Positions 47,601-59,443 of a stretch of DNA of 64,000 nt are shown piece after piece. The notes under the pieces were generated by a model. It was not told the origin of the DNA and did not search any database. It saw only the letters and a list, made by a program, of their open reading frames with translations. The DNA comes from Amphimedon queenslandica (Eukaryota > Porifera > Demospongiae > Haplosclerida > Niphatidae): positions 445,865 to 509,864 of the forward strand of contig NW_003546243.1 of NCBI RefSeq assembly GCF_000090795.2. Reading direction: 5' to 3'. Within the stretch, counting starts at the first letter, position 1. Each line of letters opens with the position of its first letter. The position numbers and the translations under genes were made by a program.

Positions 47601-48329
47601 CCACACATGTGCATGTATTTGTACACGTGTAGTACACCAGGCTTACTGAATGCGTTTGGTATGATATTATCATTATCATGTATTGTATTTCTTGTGTGAT
47701 TATTATATTTCATTCGCTAGTCAATGAAACAGAGGTGGTTAGTGAAGATGCTAATAATAAGTCGACTGAAGAACCACCACTAAAGAAAGTACTAAGAGTC
47801 GAAGATAACAATCTAGGTATGCATCAGATGATTGACATTAGAGCTTTTTTAGCTGATATCTTATCTCTCTTTGATTTATGTAGATAGTCCTAGAAAGTGT
47901 CGTGCTCGTTTTGGAATGGATCAACAACATATGTGGTGTGGACCTTGCAGGTGAGCTCATCATGTGTGTGTATATGTGTGTGTGTGTGTACATACATGTA
48001 CATATTAGCTTTAGTGTCGCATTACAAATGCTTTTCCTGTTCTCATGCTGTGTTGTAAAGCTTGTGTAGACATTCTTTCTAAGCTGCTTCACATGTTGTG
48101 TCAAATGCCTGATGCGTGTACCTTCATTTAAGTAGTTTTCAATCAGTTGTCACTACCCTCTAATACATGTACTGATATGTAGCTCATTCGATAAAGACAA
48201 TACTTGCACTTTTCTGTATGCTATAGGAGAAAGAAGAAGTGTATCAGAGTGGAAGATGATGGCTCTAGAGACTCAACTGAAGAGCTTGATGACATTCAGA
48301 CTGAACAATCAATCAATGACAATTCGTAA
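44670..48329 (+). CDS. TCF/LEF: TCF/LEF transcription factor with C-clamp
   Basis: Nuclear effector of Wnt signalling: it binds DNA through the HMG box and recruits beta-catenin through its N-terminus. The first exon starts [11 protein letters not shown] and holds an acidic motif [20 protein letters not shown] then [17 protein letters not shown], equivalent to the beta-catenin-binding segment. Small exons follow ([51 protein letters not shown]). The HMG box is split over two exons: [27 protein letters not shown] and [32 protein letters not shown], then the KKRRKKRSK basic tail. A C-clamp follows: [19 protein letters not shown] then RKKKC, with four cysteines. The end is TEQSINDNS. Both domains match animal TCF, so confidence is high. 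Confidence 0.96.
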
Positions 48330-48650
48330 TAAGAGCCAGCCCATCCTTCCTCATCTACCTCACCTCACCCTCTCTTCGCCTTTTGAATTTTATGTTGCAT
48401 ATTATGATAAAAAAATACTTATTATTATTGTTATACTTATTTTTGATGACGATTATTAATGATGATGGAATTTTACACTGTATTATTATTATTATTATTA
48501 TTATTATTTGTTATTATTATTCACTGATCCCTCTTTATAAAGAAAGCATTACATGTATTATCTTAATAGATCAAAGAAAAAAAATTACATTAATAACTGA
48601 AAGAGGTGTGGTCTCCCACCTAATTAAGGTGGGAGGGGCTGGAAAAAGCA
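48330..48650. other. intergenic, TCF/LEF to kinase
   Basis: AT-rich with an (ATT)n microsatellite at about 48481-48510. The kinase start at 48651 is preceded by GGTGTGGTCTCCCACCTAATT then AAGGTGGGAGG, a partial inverted repeat (CTCCCACCT/AGGTGGGAG) at about 48613-48637 close to the start codon. Confidence 0.5.
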
Positions 48651-51600
48651 TGGATCTCGAGGGTTGTCTGGTTGGTGGTGTTTATGAAGTGAAGAGGAGG
48701 CTACAGAGCGGATATTTTGGTGTGACATGGCTCGCAGAAAATAAGACGACTAACAGGGACGTTTGTCTTAAGGTATCGATAAAGGTTTAGTAATAGTTTT
48801 GTCATGTCTTGTTTAATACTTGTCCAGAACATGTGCTTCCTTGTTCCTTAACTTAAGATTTTTAATGGTTTAGGGGCTGTATTGTCTACTGTTGGGCCAA
48901 TTAATGAATTAAGACGTAATATTAAAAGCTGCTATTATAATAGTTAATTATTATTGTGGGTGTGGCTGACACTCCCACTGCAGCATAATTATAATCCTAT
49001 TATTTTGATTATTATATGACTGTTGAATTTATATGGCTTTAATAGTCTCACAGTGTGTTCATTATCTCATTCTGTGGTCATTCACTTACTATAGCTCACT
49101 AATCTTAGTTATTGTTGCACTAGAGCAGCCCTGATTGACTGATTCTGATTCATTCAGCATGAAGGGTCAAGTTTTGGGGTCAGATTTTTCCTCGCATTTA
49201 AGACATAAACTCGTCATTTTACAAACAGCTCGAGCTTATTATGATAACTTTAGTACAACAATTACGCTATAAACAAGCATTGCTGTGTTGTCTTTGGCAA
49301 ACACAAACATCTAATAAAGTGTTGTTGGTGTATAGAAGAAAGTTGATTCTTACTTACATGCGTGTGTACTATTGTTTATTTTGTCTGATAAAGTCTCATC
49401 TTATTATATTTTCTTTTTTTGTAGACTTTTTTTAACGAGAGCCAGTCCCAGAGAAAGGAACTGGTCATACTGAAGCAGCTCTGTGAGGGACACTTTGAAC
49501 ACGATTACATTTGTCGTGTACTAGACGTGTGCATTGATAGATCTCCGGTCCTAAATGGATCCGGTAAGTCTGTGTATATATATATATATGTACATATATA
49601 TACATGTGAAGGTCAAAATTGTTTATAATTTCAGGTGTCGTTCTTGGAAGGATACAGTTTGTTGTTTTTGAGTACTGCTCTGGGTCGGACCTGTTTAATT
49701 TTCTTTGTAGCGGCCCTTGGGAGAAACATAGAAAGTTAGCCTACGGCTCTTTATGATACTTTGATGACTTTGCGGCTTCCGCATTCATTTTCAGTTTATC
49801 TTGCACGTCTGTCTCTTTGATTAACCGCTTTATTTAAAATTCCTTTTCTCGTGTAGAGTATCTAATTTCTCTGAACCTCTTGCTCGTCATTATTTCAAGC
49901 AAGTCCTTTTAGGTGTCATGTATCTTCATGAAAGAGGAATGTACCATCGGTATGTATCAGGAAAATGTATTAAAAGTTGGGAATGATTTCTGAGCCAATT
50001 TTAGGCAAAAAGCATGGGTATATACTACACTAGAAATTGGCTTATATATTGTAATATTATGATTATTATTATTAGCAGTATTGTTAATGATGATCTCTCA
50101 CATGCACGTCAACTGATTAGCACATGTACTAAGTTCCTTAGTACATGTCTTTATTGTGATGATTTGTGTGTCTGAAACTATTACTAATAATAACACAAGT
50201 ACACGTACATGTGTACATGTACAGAGAGAAAGAGGAACGATTAGAATGACTTTTTTAACGTTTGCTTATTCATTTATGATGCTCTGTTGTTTTTCATATA
50301 GGGACATCAAACCAGAGAACTGCGTTTTGGACGATAACCTCAATTTGAAACTGACCGACTTTGGAACAAACAAGGTATTAACACATACCATAAACATGTA
50401 CCGTAATTGATTAACCTGCCAGTCTTCGCCGTAGAGCCTGCACTAATCATAAATTAATTTAATAAAATTAGTTTAATTCGAATTATTAATTTATATTTAT
50501 TTCTAATTATTCATTATTATATTAGTAATTGAATAAAATTAAAATACTGACTAGTATTGAACAATTATTATTTATGCAACCATACCAGTATTTTGCAGAT
50601 GCTGACCCAATGAAACTCATTCGTACAAAGACAAGAGGTGTTGGAACCGAGACCTACAGAGCCCCTGAAGTTAACTCGGGACTTGACTATGATCCTGCAG
50701 CTGCTGATGTCTGGAGTCTAGGGGTCACACTATTCTTCTTTGTACGTTGGATTCTTATTTTGCGTTATTCTTATATACAGTATATATATGTGTTATATAT
50801 ACATGTACTTGTGTAGGTTGGGGTTGAACAAATGTTTGCTAAAGTCCAGACTTTAGACTCCTACTCTAAACAAATAATAGCTCCACTAGGAATATACTTT
50901 CCCTTCCCCCTCCACTGCTCAAAACTTGACTCATACCTAAGGAGGTCAGTATACTGTACATGTAATGGCAGCTGTACATATAATGATACATGGTATATTA
51001 ATAAATGGTGTCTCTTTCTACGTGTTCAATTGTTCGTGTATATCAGGGAGGCTGATTTGAGAGGGCGTGGTGTTAATGGAAGCCTCAAAGGTTCTGCACT
51101 GCCTAACGAGTCCTTCTGGTCCGAGTGGGAGTGTCTCAAGGTATCGATTAGTCCGGGCCTGCGTGACCTGTTGAACAGGATATTCGTGTTAGACGCTGGA
51201 CTAAGGATAACGCTGAGGGACATATTGAGACACCCGTGGGTAACAATGGAGGACGGTATGTCGCCCGATATCATTAAAATGGAAATGGAGAACAGGTAAT
51301 TAGTATACTATTAGTATATTGTTAGTATATTATTATTATTAGTATTGTTAATGATGATCTCTCACATGCGCGTCAACTGATTAGCACATGTACTAAGTTT
51401 CTTAGTTCATGTCTTTATTGTGATGATTTGTGTATCTGAAACAATCACTAATAATTGATATAATAATACTCTCTTCTTTCTTTGTAACACATGTCATTGC
51501 ATGGTTACTGCTCATTAGAGTAAGCCTAAAACCACAACAGGACTCACTGATAATTGACTATGCTTTGATGAGCGTTGTTTACCATACATGTGTACCATAA

Positions 51601-54600
51601 AGTTATTTACTATTATTATTATTAATATTAATATTATTATTATTATTATTAATATTATTATTATTATTATTATTATTATTCTAGGTGTCCATCAGCCATA
51701 AGGATGTCTCGGGATGCCAGCCCTTTACTAGTTGGATCAAAATTACTAGGAGGCGTTGATAGGGTAAGGATAAGGCTAAGTAGTCATTGTACTTAACCAA
51801 TGTATTAATTTGTAAAATCACATTATACACATGTACTAGTTATAATTTATTTAATCCAATTCTTCAATGAGAAACATTGTCCTACTATACTGAAACACGT
51901 TCACATGGTGCTAATGTAGCAGGGACAGTGAAAAACCTTGAAGCAAGCTGTGGTAGTAAGTCATACCACTCCAGCTGTGGAAGTTGCCATTAATTAGAAG
52001 ATGATTATAGCTGTCAAGTCTCATTCATGTGCATGCTCAGAGCACACATGATAAATATCATGATAGTGAAAATAACAGCTATCTGCCCAGGCCTAATTAA
52101 CTCATTCACATACAGTTATAGTGTATAATTCTTTACACAAAATTGATTTTGTGCAACATCAATAATTATGGTTATAAGTGGTGTGTGTGGCATAGTCTGC
52201 TTAGTCATGTTATGAATTCTAGTTGCTATTTTGCTAATAATTATCTCATATTTGTAAAGGAAGTGCTCGTGTGTTGATGTCATTCATGAATACACTTCAT
52301 GAGTAGTTGTCAAGGAACCGCATTGTTTAGATAATCCCGTGAATATCATGTGTACACATTACATTGTGTCCATGAATAATTGAGTGATGTACATGTACGT
52401 GTACATGTATTGAGGTCACAATTAATACAATAAAGCATTAATTGATTAATAGGCAAAGCATTATTATGATTGTGATTGGGTAATGATAATTATTACCACA
52501 ATAATGTCTGTTAGTAATATTTTGTTGTAGACTTTGTCATTATGCTCTGTGGTATAATCTTTTTATTGTCTTTTGTCTTGTAGGTGGTGCTAAGAGAGAG
52601 TCTCTCTGGAGCAAATAAAGAGGACATTGCATTTCCTGAAGACTCGGAGATTTGGCAGTGGTCATTGCAGATAGAACATCTTGAGAGCCTCCAGTTGAGG
52701 ATATCCGGAGGAGATGCTCAGGTAATCATCGTTTGGCTAATGGTAAAGTAATTCTAATCTAAGCTTGAGTTGTTGAGTTGATTTCTAATTTTTTTGCAAA
52801 TTTTTAAAGTTGCTCCAAAATTTGGGTCAAAGTCCCTGTACTATAGTACAGGGTGTTTGACCATGTTTTACCAAAAAATAAGACTTGAAAAAAATCAATT
52901 TTAATAATTTTTTCTGATGCGTATACATGTTTTTATGTTGTGTAGCAAGTTTGAACGAATTCCGATCAAGTTTTGATTTTTAAAGAAATTTTAAAGTTGC
53001 TCCAAAATTGGGCCAAAGTCCCTGTACTATAGTACATGGTCTCGGGCCAAGTTTTGACAAAAATGACAAGGAGAGAATTCTTCATTTTTATAATTTTTTC
53101 TGATGTATATACATGTACTTATGTTGTGTATAAAGTTTGAGGTGAGTCCAATCAAATTTGGATTTGTTACGAATTTTTAAAGTCTTTCCAAAATCGAGCT
53201 AAAGTCCCTGTACTAGCCGGCCCATGGTATTTCATCAAAATTGACTCCAAGAGAATTTTTATTTTTTCTAATACTTATACATGTACTTGTTCTTATATGT
53301 ATGTTGTGTAGAAGGTTTGAAACTTTTCTGTGGTAACAATTGTAATTTTTAAAGTACATGTACATGTAACTCTGTTCCCATTTTATCATTGTTTTTACAG
53401 GAAGTGATGATGGATTTGAATATTACTCTAGAGCTGGTGAGGAATGTACTCAAAGAGCCAGCTAACGAGAGGCATAGACAAGTAATGGTTGATCACATTA
53501 GTAATGAATGGATCGGTAAGTCTGTGTAACCCTTTACATGTAAAGGAAAACTCACAAAATAACTGCTCAGAATAAGCTTTAACTTTATGTGAAGAGCATC
53601 AATATGTATTAAAAGCTAGGAGCATTTTCAGAGCTTACTCTGATACAAGTGTATCAAGTATAATTCAGTACTTTAATTCATTCAATTTTTCTTTATCTCT
53701 TTTCTAGCTCAGTTGTTTCTGATTGTTGGTTTCCTTCCTAAAGACAATTCTCTCGTCCTCCTTGATGAGTATCTTGATCTCAATCTTTTAAACTGTGCAG
53801 TATCTTATCTTCAAGGAATAGAGCTTGCTGTGACAAGAGCTGCCATTTACACACAATGGTACAGAATAGAGTATATAATATACACAATTCATTAATGTGC
53901 TACATGTTGTGATGTTTTAGCACGGACGATGGTAATTCTGAAGGTTTTGAGGAAGACATGGAAATGGAGGCTGGTGTTATGCCACTAGAGGAGGAGGAGG
54001 AGGAAGAGATCACGACGTTCAGAGATAGCGTGACATTAAGAGGAGAGTCTGTTACTGAGTATGATACTAGTAGTAGTCAATCTTTTTTTAATAATCCCAT
54101 CAGCACCACTGCTACTGCATCAGGGAGTGATCCATTAACAATCCCAATTAGCATGCACCAGTTTTACAATAGGAGTATATCTTCCAATGAAGACAACATG
54201 TCACAAGGTCTGTGTCTGCTCTTTTTTATATGTACCTGTATGTACTGCATTATAGAGACAGCAATAGCTTCGTCACAAGAGTCAATGTGGGCTCCAGGCA
54301 GTGTGAGCACACAAAGCTCTCAGGTAGTAGTATATGGCTCATTAATGGTACAAATTCACATTACTCCTCCATCTCTTTCTGTAGGATGATCTCCCTGATG
54401 GCTATCAGTTAGTTCACGAGTGGAATGTGGACTTTTCTCCCTGGCATAGACTCATAGAGTTATCCAGCACACTTCAAATACATGAGCCCAAGCAATACAG
54501 GGCAGCTGCCGAGTTTTGTAAAATGTCTGGATTACTATGTAGCTATGGATTGTATCAGGTAAGGTCAACTGACACAGACTGGAAGATGCTGCTCTTAAAA

Positions 54601-54842
54601 TATCATCCATTAGGTTGTGTGTCATGATCAGTTGGCCATGTACTGTAGAGGGAACATTGCCTCATTCTCAATGAGGATAGTTAATCAAATTGTCGATGGT
54701 CTATGTAAGTGAACAGTATCGGTTCCACTGATGTTATGAGTATATTACATACATAGGTAAAGTATTCATTTCTACATGGTGTATGTGTGGAAATGACGAA
54801 TGGGCTCTAGTACTAGAGAGATTGAGTAAGGACATGCAGTAA
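48651..54842 (+). CDS. Ser/Thr protein kinase with long C-terminal extension, unclassified
   Basis: The kinase domain runs from VYEVKRRLQSGYFGVTWLAE (glycine loop with the first Gly replaced by Ser/Gln-type residues) through DVCLK (candidate catalytic Lys), FVVFEYCSGSDLFNFL, YLHERGMYHRDIKPENCVLD (HRD), LKLTDFGTNK (DFG), TRGVGTETYRAPEV and DVWSLGVTLFFFV to RITLRDILRHPWV. All catalytic residues are present, so it should be active. The rest (about 51300-54842) is unfamiliar: a helical region (WQWSLQIEHLESLQLRIS; MDLNITLELVRNVLKEP), an acidic run MPLEEEEEEEITTF, a Ser/Thr-rich stretch and a final helical exon ending ERLSKDMQ. The last exons join at 54650 and 54760 in phase. The family could not be named; CAMK-like features are plausible. 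Introns hold a duplicated 118-bp block and the 185-bp repeat. Confidence 0.83.
50077..50194. repeat. 118-bp direct repeat, copy 1 (kinase intron)
   Basis: From TATTGTTAATGATGATCTC to CTAATAAT, this block is about 93% identical to 51341-51458 in a later intron of the same gene. Both copies follow an ATT-rich run. Confidence 0.8.
51341..51458. repeat. 118-bp direct repeat, copy 2 (kinase intron)
   Basis: The second copy, in the same orientation, lies about 1.26 kb downstream of copy 1. Differences are scattered single bases (for example CATGCGCGTC instead of CATGCACGTC). Confidence 0.8.
51611..51681. repeat. (ATT)n microsatellite
   Basis: About 70 bp of ATT/TTA repeats with AATATTAATATT breaks, just before the kinase exon that starts with CCATCAGCC. 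It forms the polypyrimidine-like tract of that acceptor. Confidence 0.85.
52765..53320. repeat. three-unit ~185-bp palindromic repeat (kinase intron)
   Basis: Centres are at 52834-52853 (the perfect 20-bp CCCTGTACTATAGTACAGGG) and 53021-53040 (CCCTGTACTATAGTACATGG), with a degenerate one near 53202. Spacing is about 187 bp. Orientation as at 39 kb. Confidence 0.85.
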
Positions 54843-55140
54843 AGTCGGGACGTTATAAGGATGCAGCCCTTTTTTAATTTTCTTTATTTTTCTATTGTTA
54901 TTCTCATATTTTTTTTCATCTCCAATAATAATTCAGTGCATAAAATAATAATTATTTTAACTTATTCCTAATGAGCCATGCATGTTTGAATGGGTGCACA
55001 TAGAGAAGCCCGGTGGATTTTTCTTAGAATTTACTCTTGGAGCAATGGAGCATAGATAGTAGAGTGAATTACATAATGGCATAAATGAAATAATGGTGAT
55101 AATTAGTAACCCCACCCACTTGAATACAATCGATAAACAA

Positions 55141-58100
55141 ATGGCTACAAGTTTTCTATTACTTGTATCAGCTCTGGTACCTCTTTTGACTCTACAAGGT
55201 CAGTCTGATATTTTTCAAATTCTTCAGTGTATAGTTTATTTCTTTATAGCTTTAGCAGACAGAATAGATGCTTTCCAACGCTGTCTGGCTGATACTGACC
55301 TCCCGTCCATCAACACAAGCAAGCCTACGTGCAGTGATCACCTCCTTGAGATTGTTGCAGAGTATGATAGCAAGTCTCCTTGCGGCCAGTTGAAAAGATT
55401 TGCTGCTTATATTGAGCTCCATGACGTTCCTTATGAGGAACTCTCCTCACTGACTTTAAGCCCTGCTGGTGATGGTGATGGTGGTGATGAGGATTCCCAA
55501 TCAACATTGAAGGAAATTGCTTATCATTGTTATTATGATATTGATGACAGGCTTTGTTCCGACTATAACTTTTGCATCGATTCTTCGTCACTTCCAGTCC
55601 TGTACACCAGAGATGCTTGCTTGATGGAATCCTCTGTTCTCATTGCAGGCGAAAGTTTCAACGAAAAGATATACACATATCAAATGGCAGTGGCAGTCAT
55701 CATTGAGTCTAATTATGCGGATAAATATAACCCAGCAATCACACAGCATTACATGCACACGTGTATGGAGCACTACAATGATATTGAGATCTGCTTGTTT
55801 GAAATCTTTCATCACTGCTTTACATTGGAGGATGTCTACTATTACACTCCTTACTGGTGCTATTATGACGTACTCACTATGATGTGTAGCCAGTTTAAAG
55901 GTGATGAACAGCTTCTCTGTGAAGTGGTTTTGGAAGCTAGATGGGAACTGAGTCTAGTTAGCGAATGCACTAATGAGAACAATAAAGGAAAATGCGTAAG
56001 ACAATTAGATTATAATTGTTGACATAATATTATATTAGTATCAATAGTTATAATATTTCATGTAGGAGGACATTATCACGGGGATTGTTGACACCAAGCC
56101 AATATCTCAGATAAATTCCAGTGATATTGATCAAATGAAAGCCGTCCTTTCTGCTAACTCTCGTCAACTCAACTATACAAATGAAACGCTGACACAGCTG
56201 AGTAGGATTGTCGAGTACTTCAGTTTGAATCAATCTGCTGTGTCAATGATTATTGACAAGCAAGATGCTAACGTGAGGGCTTGTTTGCTCTAAGCATTAT
56301 TTTTGTTTGATAATTTTAGACATTTTTGTCCGTTATCAGTGGCCTTGCCAGCGAAAATGGAACCAGATCACTGATGGAGAGCAGCTCAGTAAGTAAAGCT
56401 GGAACATGCATCGGGTTTTATGCTCATTTCTAGAACAATTCTGGTTCAATGCTACTGCATAATTTAGAGGAAATGTCAAAGCTAATTGGTGTAGCTGTTA
56501 TCAATGGAAATGATATAATAGATGGACGATACTCCTATAATGACAATAATATTGGTATTTATATAATAATTATGATGCCTAATATGGTCTACTGATTGTT
56601 TTTTCACAGGAGTGTTCTTATCCCTTGCATCAAGTACTTCAAACTATACATCAGGAGGTACATAATAGTATTGAATAAATTTACCTTAGGCACATCATAA
56701 AACTCACCAGAGCCGATTTTGAGCTATTAGTAAATTTGACAAAATGGGCAACTTGCATGTACATCCATTTTATAATACTTATTATCAGGAGTCCCCTTAA
56801 TTCTCCATCTAATGGACTCCTGTTGTTAACGATGCCTTTCTCTATCACATAGAGCTAAAACTTAACAAAACTGACACAAACTCTTCTAACATGACTGCCT
56901 CAATCCTCATACCACCTGCTAGTATATGTAACTCTGATACTGTGGATGACTATGGTTTGGAAGAGGAAGAGGAATACGATGGCAGTGGAGAGGATTATTA
57001 TTATTACTATTATGATGAGCTGTGTCCTAAAGGAGTCCTCAATTGCACTCAGGACATTAATGGCTATGAGTATGTCTATTACAATTTATATGAACTATTT
57101 GGTGATTGTTCCAGAAAGCTAAAAGTTCCCCGCAGTAAGGATAATTCTACTTTTATTTTATATTAATAATGTTGTGCAGGTTGTCCGGTTGTAATTACTA
57201 CATCAATAGCTGATAGTGTTTCATCTTTGCTCTCTGCCAGCCTTCCAGAAAACATGTCAGTTAAATATTTAATACATTATGGGATTTTATTTTTATCTAA
57301 CATTATGATAGGACGATTGCTAGTCTTGTGTTGTCGAGTCAAATTGTTACAAGAAGCGAGAACAATTCTACTAATGTTACTCAGTCTCTTAGAGAAAATG
57401 CCATGCTACAGTTTAAGCTATTAATGGTATTTCTGTTGGGTGCCTGGTGCAGTCTTACTTTTTGTCTTTTAGCCAATGAATCTTACAGAATTTGTACCAA
57501 AATGCTATTATTGGGACACTTTAGAAAAGTGAGTATAGAATGCAGAAAAGGTCATGAATGTATTTCTAGTGTATGGTCTGATGATGGAATTGAGACACTA
57601 GTGTTATCCGATCAAGATGTATTATGTAATACGAGTCACTTGACTAGTTTTGCTGTATTAGTTGATCATCAAGGACTGATAGAATCAACTGTGAGTTTCA
57701 ATGGATAAATAAAATACCATGCACATGTATGTACCTTGAATAGAACATTCCAAGTGCAGAAAGGAAGGCACTATCAATTGTTGGATACATTGGTCCAGGT
57801 TTTTCTTTACTTTGTCTCATCATTGCACTTGTTATAATGATCGCCTTAAGGTATTTTATTAAACTGTTTTCTTGATTCACTTATTTAATAGGAAAAGGAT
57901 GAATACCAGTTTTCTGTACTGGATTCATCTTAACTTGTGCATTTCATTACTTCTGGCTTTGACAGTACTCTTAGTCGGCCTAGAAACAGCTCATCATTAT
58001 AACGTATGCCATTATACAGTATAGCTGTGGCATCATGAATGTTACTATTATATGCAGTGGCTGTGTTCAATTGTTGCTGGTCTTCTTCATTATCTCTTCC

Positions 58101-59443
58101 TCTGTGTGTTTGCTTGGATGCTTGCTGAAGGGATCACACTATTCATAATGGTTGTGTATGTATTTGGAATAAAGTTTCTGAAGTGGCAAATCTTTATCCC
58201 TACAGCATGGGGTATGTTCTTATTCCTGTTAATAACATAATTCACGGCATGAGCTACTTGTCATATCCTTTACATCAATAGGCATTCCGCTATTCATTGT
58301 TGCAATATCCGCTGGGATCAGGCATGACCTATATGGAACTGATAATTAGTATGTGTGTGATAATAATTCATTTTTTATTTTTCTTTTATTAGTTGTTATC
58401 AGTATGTGTGTGATGATAATTGATTTTTCATTTTTCTTTTACTAGTTGTTGGCTCTCGTCTCAAAAGGGTCTTGTGTGGGCTTTCTTGGGGCCAGCCCTT
58501 ACTGTAGCTGTTGTAAGGCTATCATGCTCATCACATCCAGTGTTTACTCATTATAGGTCAATACAATATTCCTTGTTATCACAATGATACAGATAGTCAG
58601 AGTCACATGGAATAAGCTAGACAATAATAAAATGTCAAAATCTAAAAATTTACAAACTGCAAAGTATAACGTCATCAATGAAATGTGAATGTTAATATTT
58701 TACTTCTGTATTACAGGTCAGCTATATTTGGGGCAATCGTATTGTTCCCTTTACTTGGTATTACTTGGATTATTGGAGTGTTTGCTGTCAGTCAAAACAC
58801 AACAGTTTTCCTGTGGCTTTTCACAATTTGCAATTCACTTCAGGTATTACAGAAGTTTTGACTCTTTTAATTGTTAGGGTTATTTAATGTAGGGAGTTTT
58901 TATTCTCATATTTCATGTTTTCAAGCATAGAGCAGTACGTTTTGCAGATTAACTCACTTAATATAATGTTTTGTCATTCAAAGTTTTTGACACTGATTGC
59001 AAGAAAATGTCCATGCATGGATAGATTCATCAACGTACACTCAAGTGTAAGTTTTATTTTTTATTTATGGCAAACAATTATTAGTTGATTTAATAGGTCG
59101 AGGCATCTCGGAAACGCTCTACGTTCAGATGTAAGCAATAATCCTTTATTTATGTCGTTGTCGTGTATTTCTAGATGATAATAGCAGGAAGAAGTCTTCT
59201 AAGTCTGGTGTGAACCTATTATCACTTTCTGACAATCAAAGCAGCTACGATACAGAACATGTTAAGGAACTTGATGCAAATGAAGCAGCTAAATTGCAGA
59301 ACTTTAAGATAGTATTTGATGAAAAGCTAAGTGCTGATGGTGAGCACTGCTGCATAGAAGCAGTTTTTTGTGGTCAAAGCATTAGTAAAGAAACTAAATT
59401 GGAAGGTAGTGAGGATTTTGAAGGAAGACAAACTACAAGCTGA
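55141..59443 (+). CDS. adhesion-type G-protein-coupled receptor, sponge family
   Basis: The start MATSFLLLVSALVPLLTLQ is a signal peptide; an in-frame upstream ATG at 55093 lacks one. The N-terminal Cys-rich region (KPTC..EIVAEYDS..LKRFAAYIEL..CYYDIDDRLCSDYNFC..RDACLM) is shared with the gene at 63394 and matches no domain I know. Then comes a GAIN-like part with many N-glycosylation sites and an acidic-tyrosine stretch (EDYYYYYYDE). The GPS-like motif spans KCYYWDTLE, a 41-bp intron (about 57530-57570), VWSDDGIETLV and CNTSHLTSFAVLVDH, so the HL-T cleavage site is kept. Seven membrane segments follow: ALSIVGYIGPGLSLLCLIIA, SFLYWIHLNLCISLLLALTV, CSIVAGLLHYLFLCVFAWML, WQIFIPTAWGIPLFIVAISA, WAFLGPALTVAVVNTIFLVI, IFGAIVLFPLLGITWIIGVF and FLWLFTICNSLQGVFILIFH. 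The C-tail exon (59174-59443) ends GRQTTS. The second exon of ECL2 follows a duplicated intron (see findings). Confidence 0.88.
58349..58454. repeat. 53-bp tandem duplication of an intron plus 9 exon bases
   Basis: Units 58349-58401 and 58402-58454 each begin GTATGTGTGTGAT and end with an acceptor (TTTATTAG or TTTACTAG) followed by TTGTT and four more bases. Two possible introns of 44 nt (58349-58392 and 58402-58445) flank TTGTTATCA (58393-58401). Confidence 0.85.
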
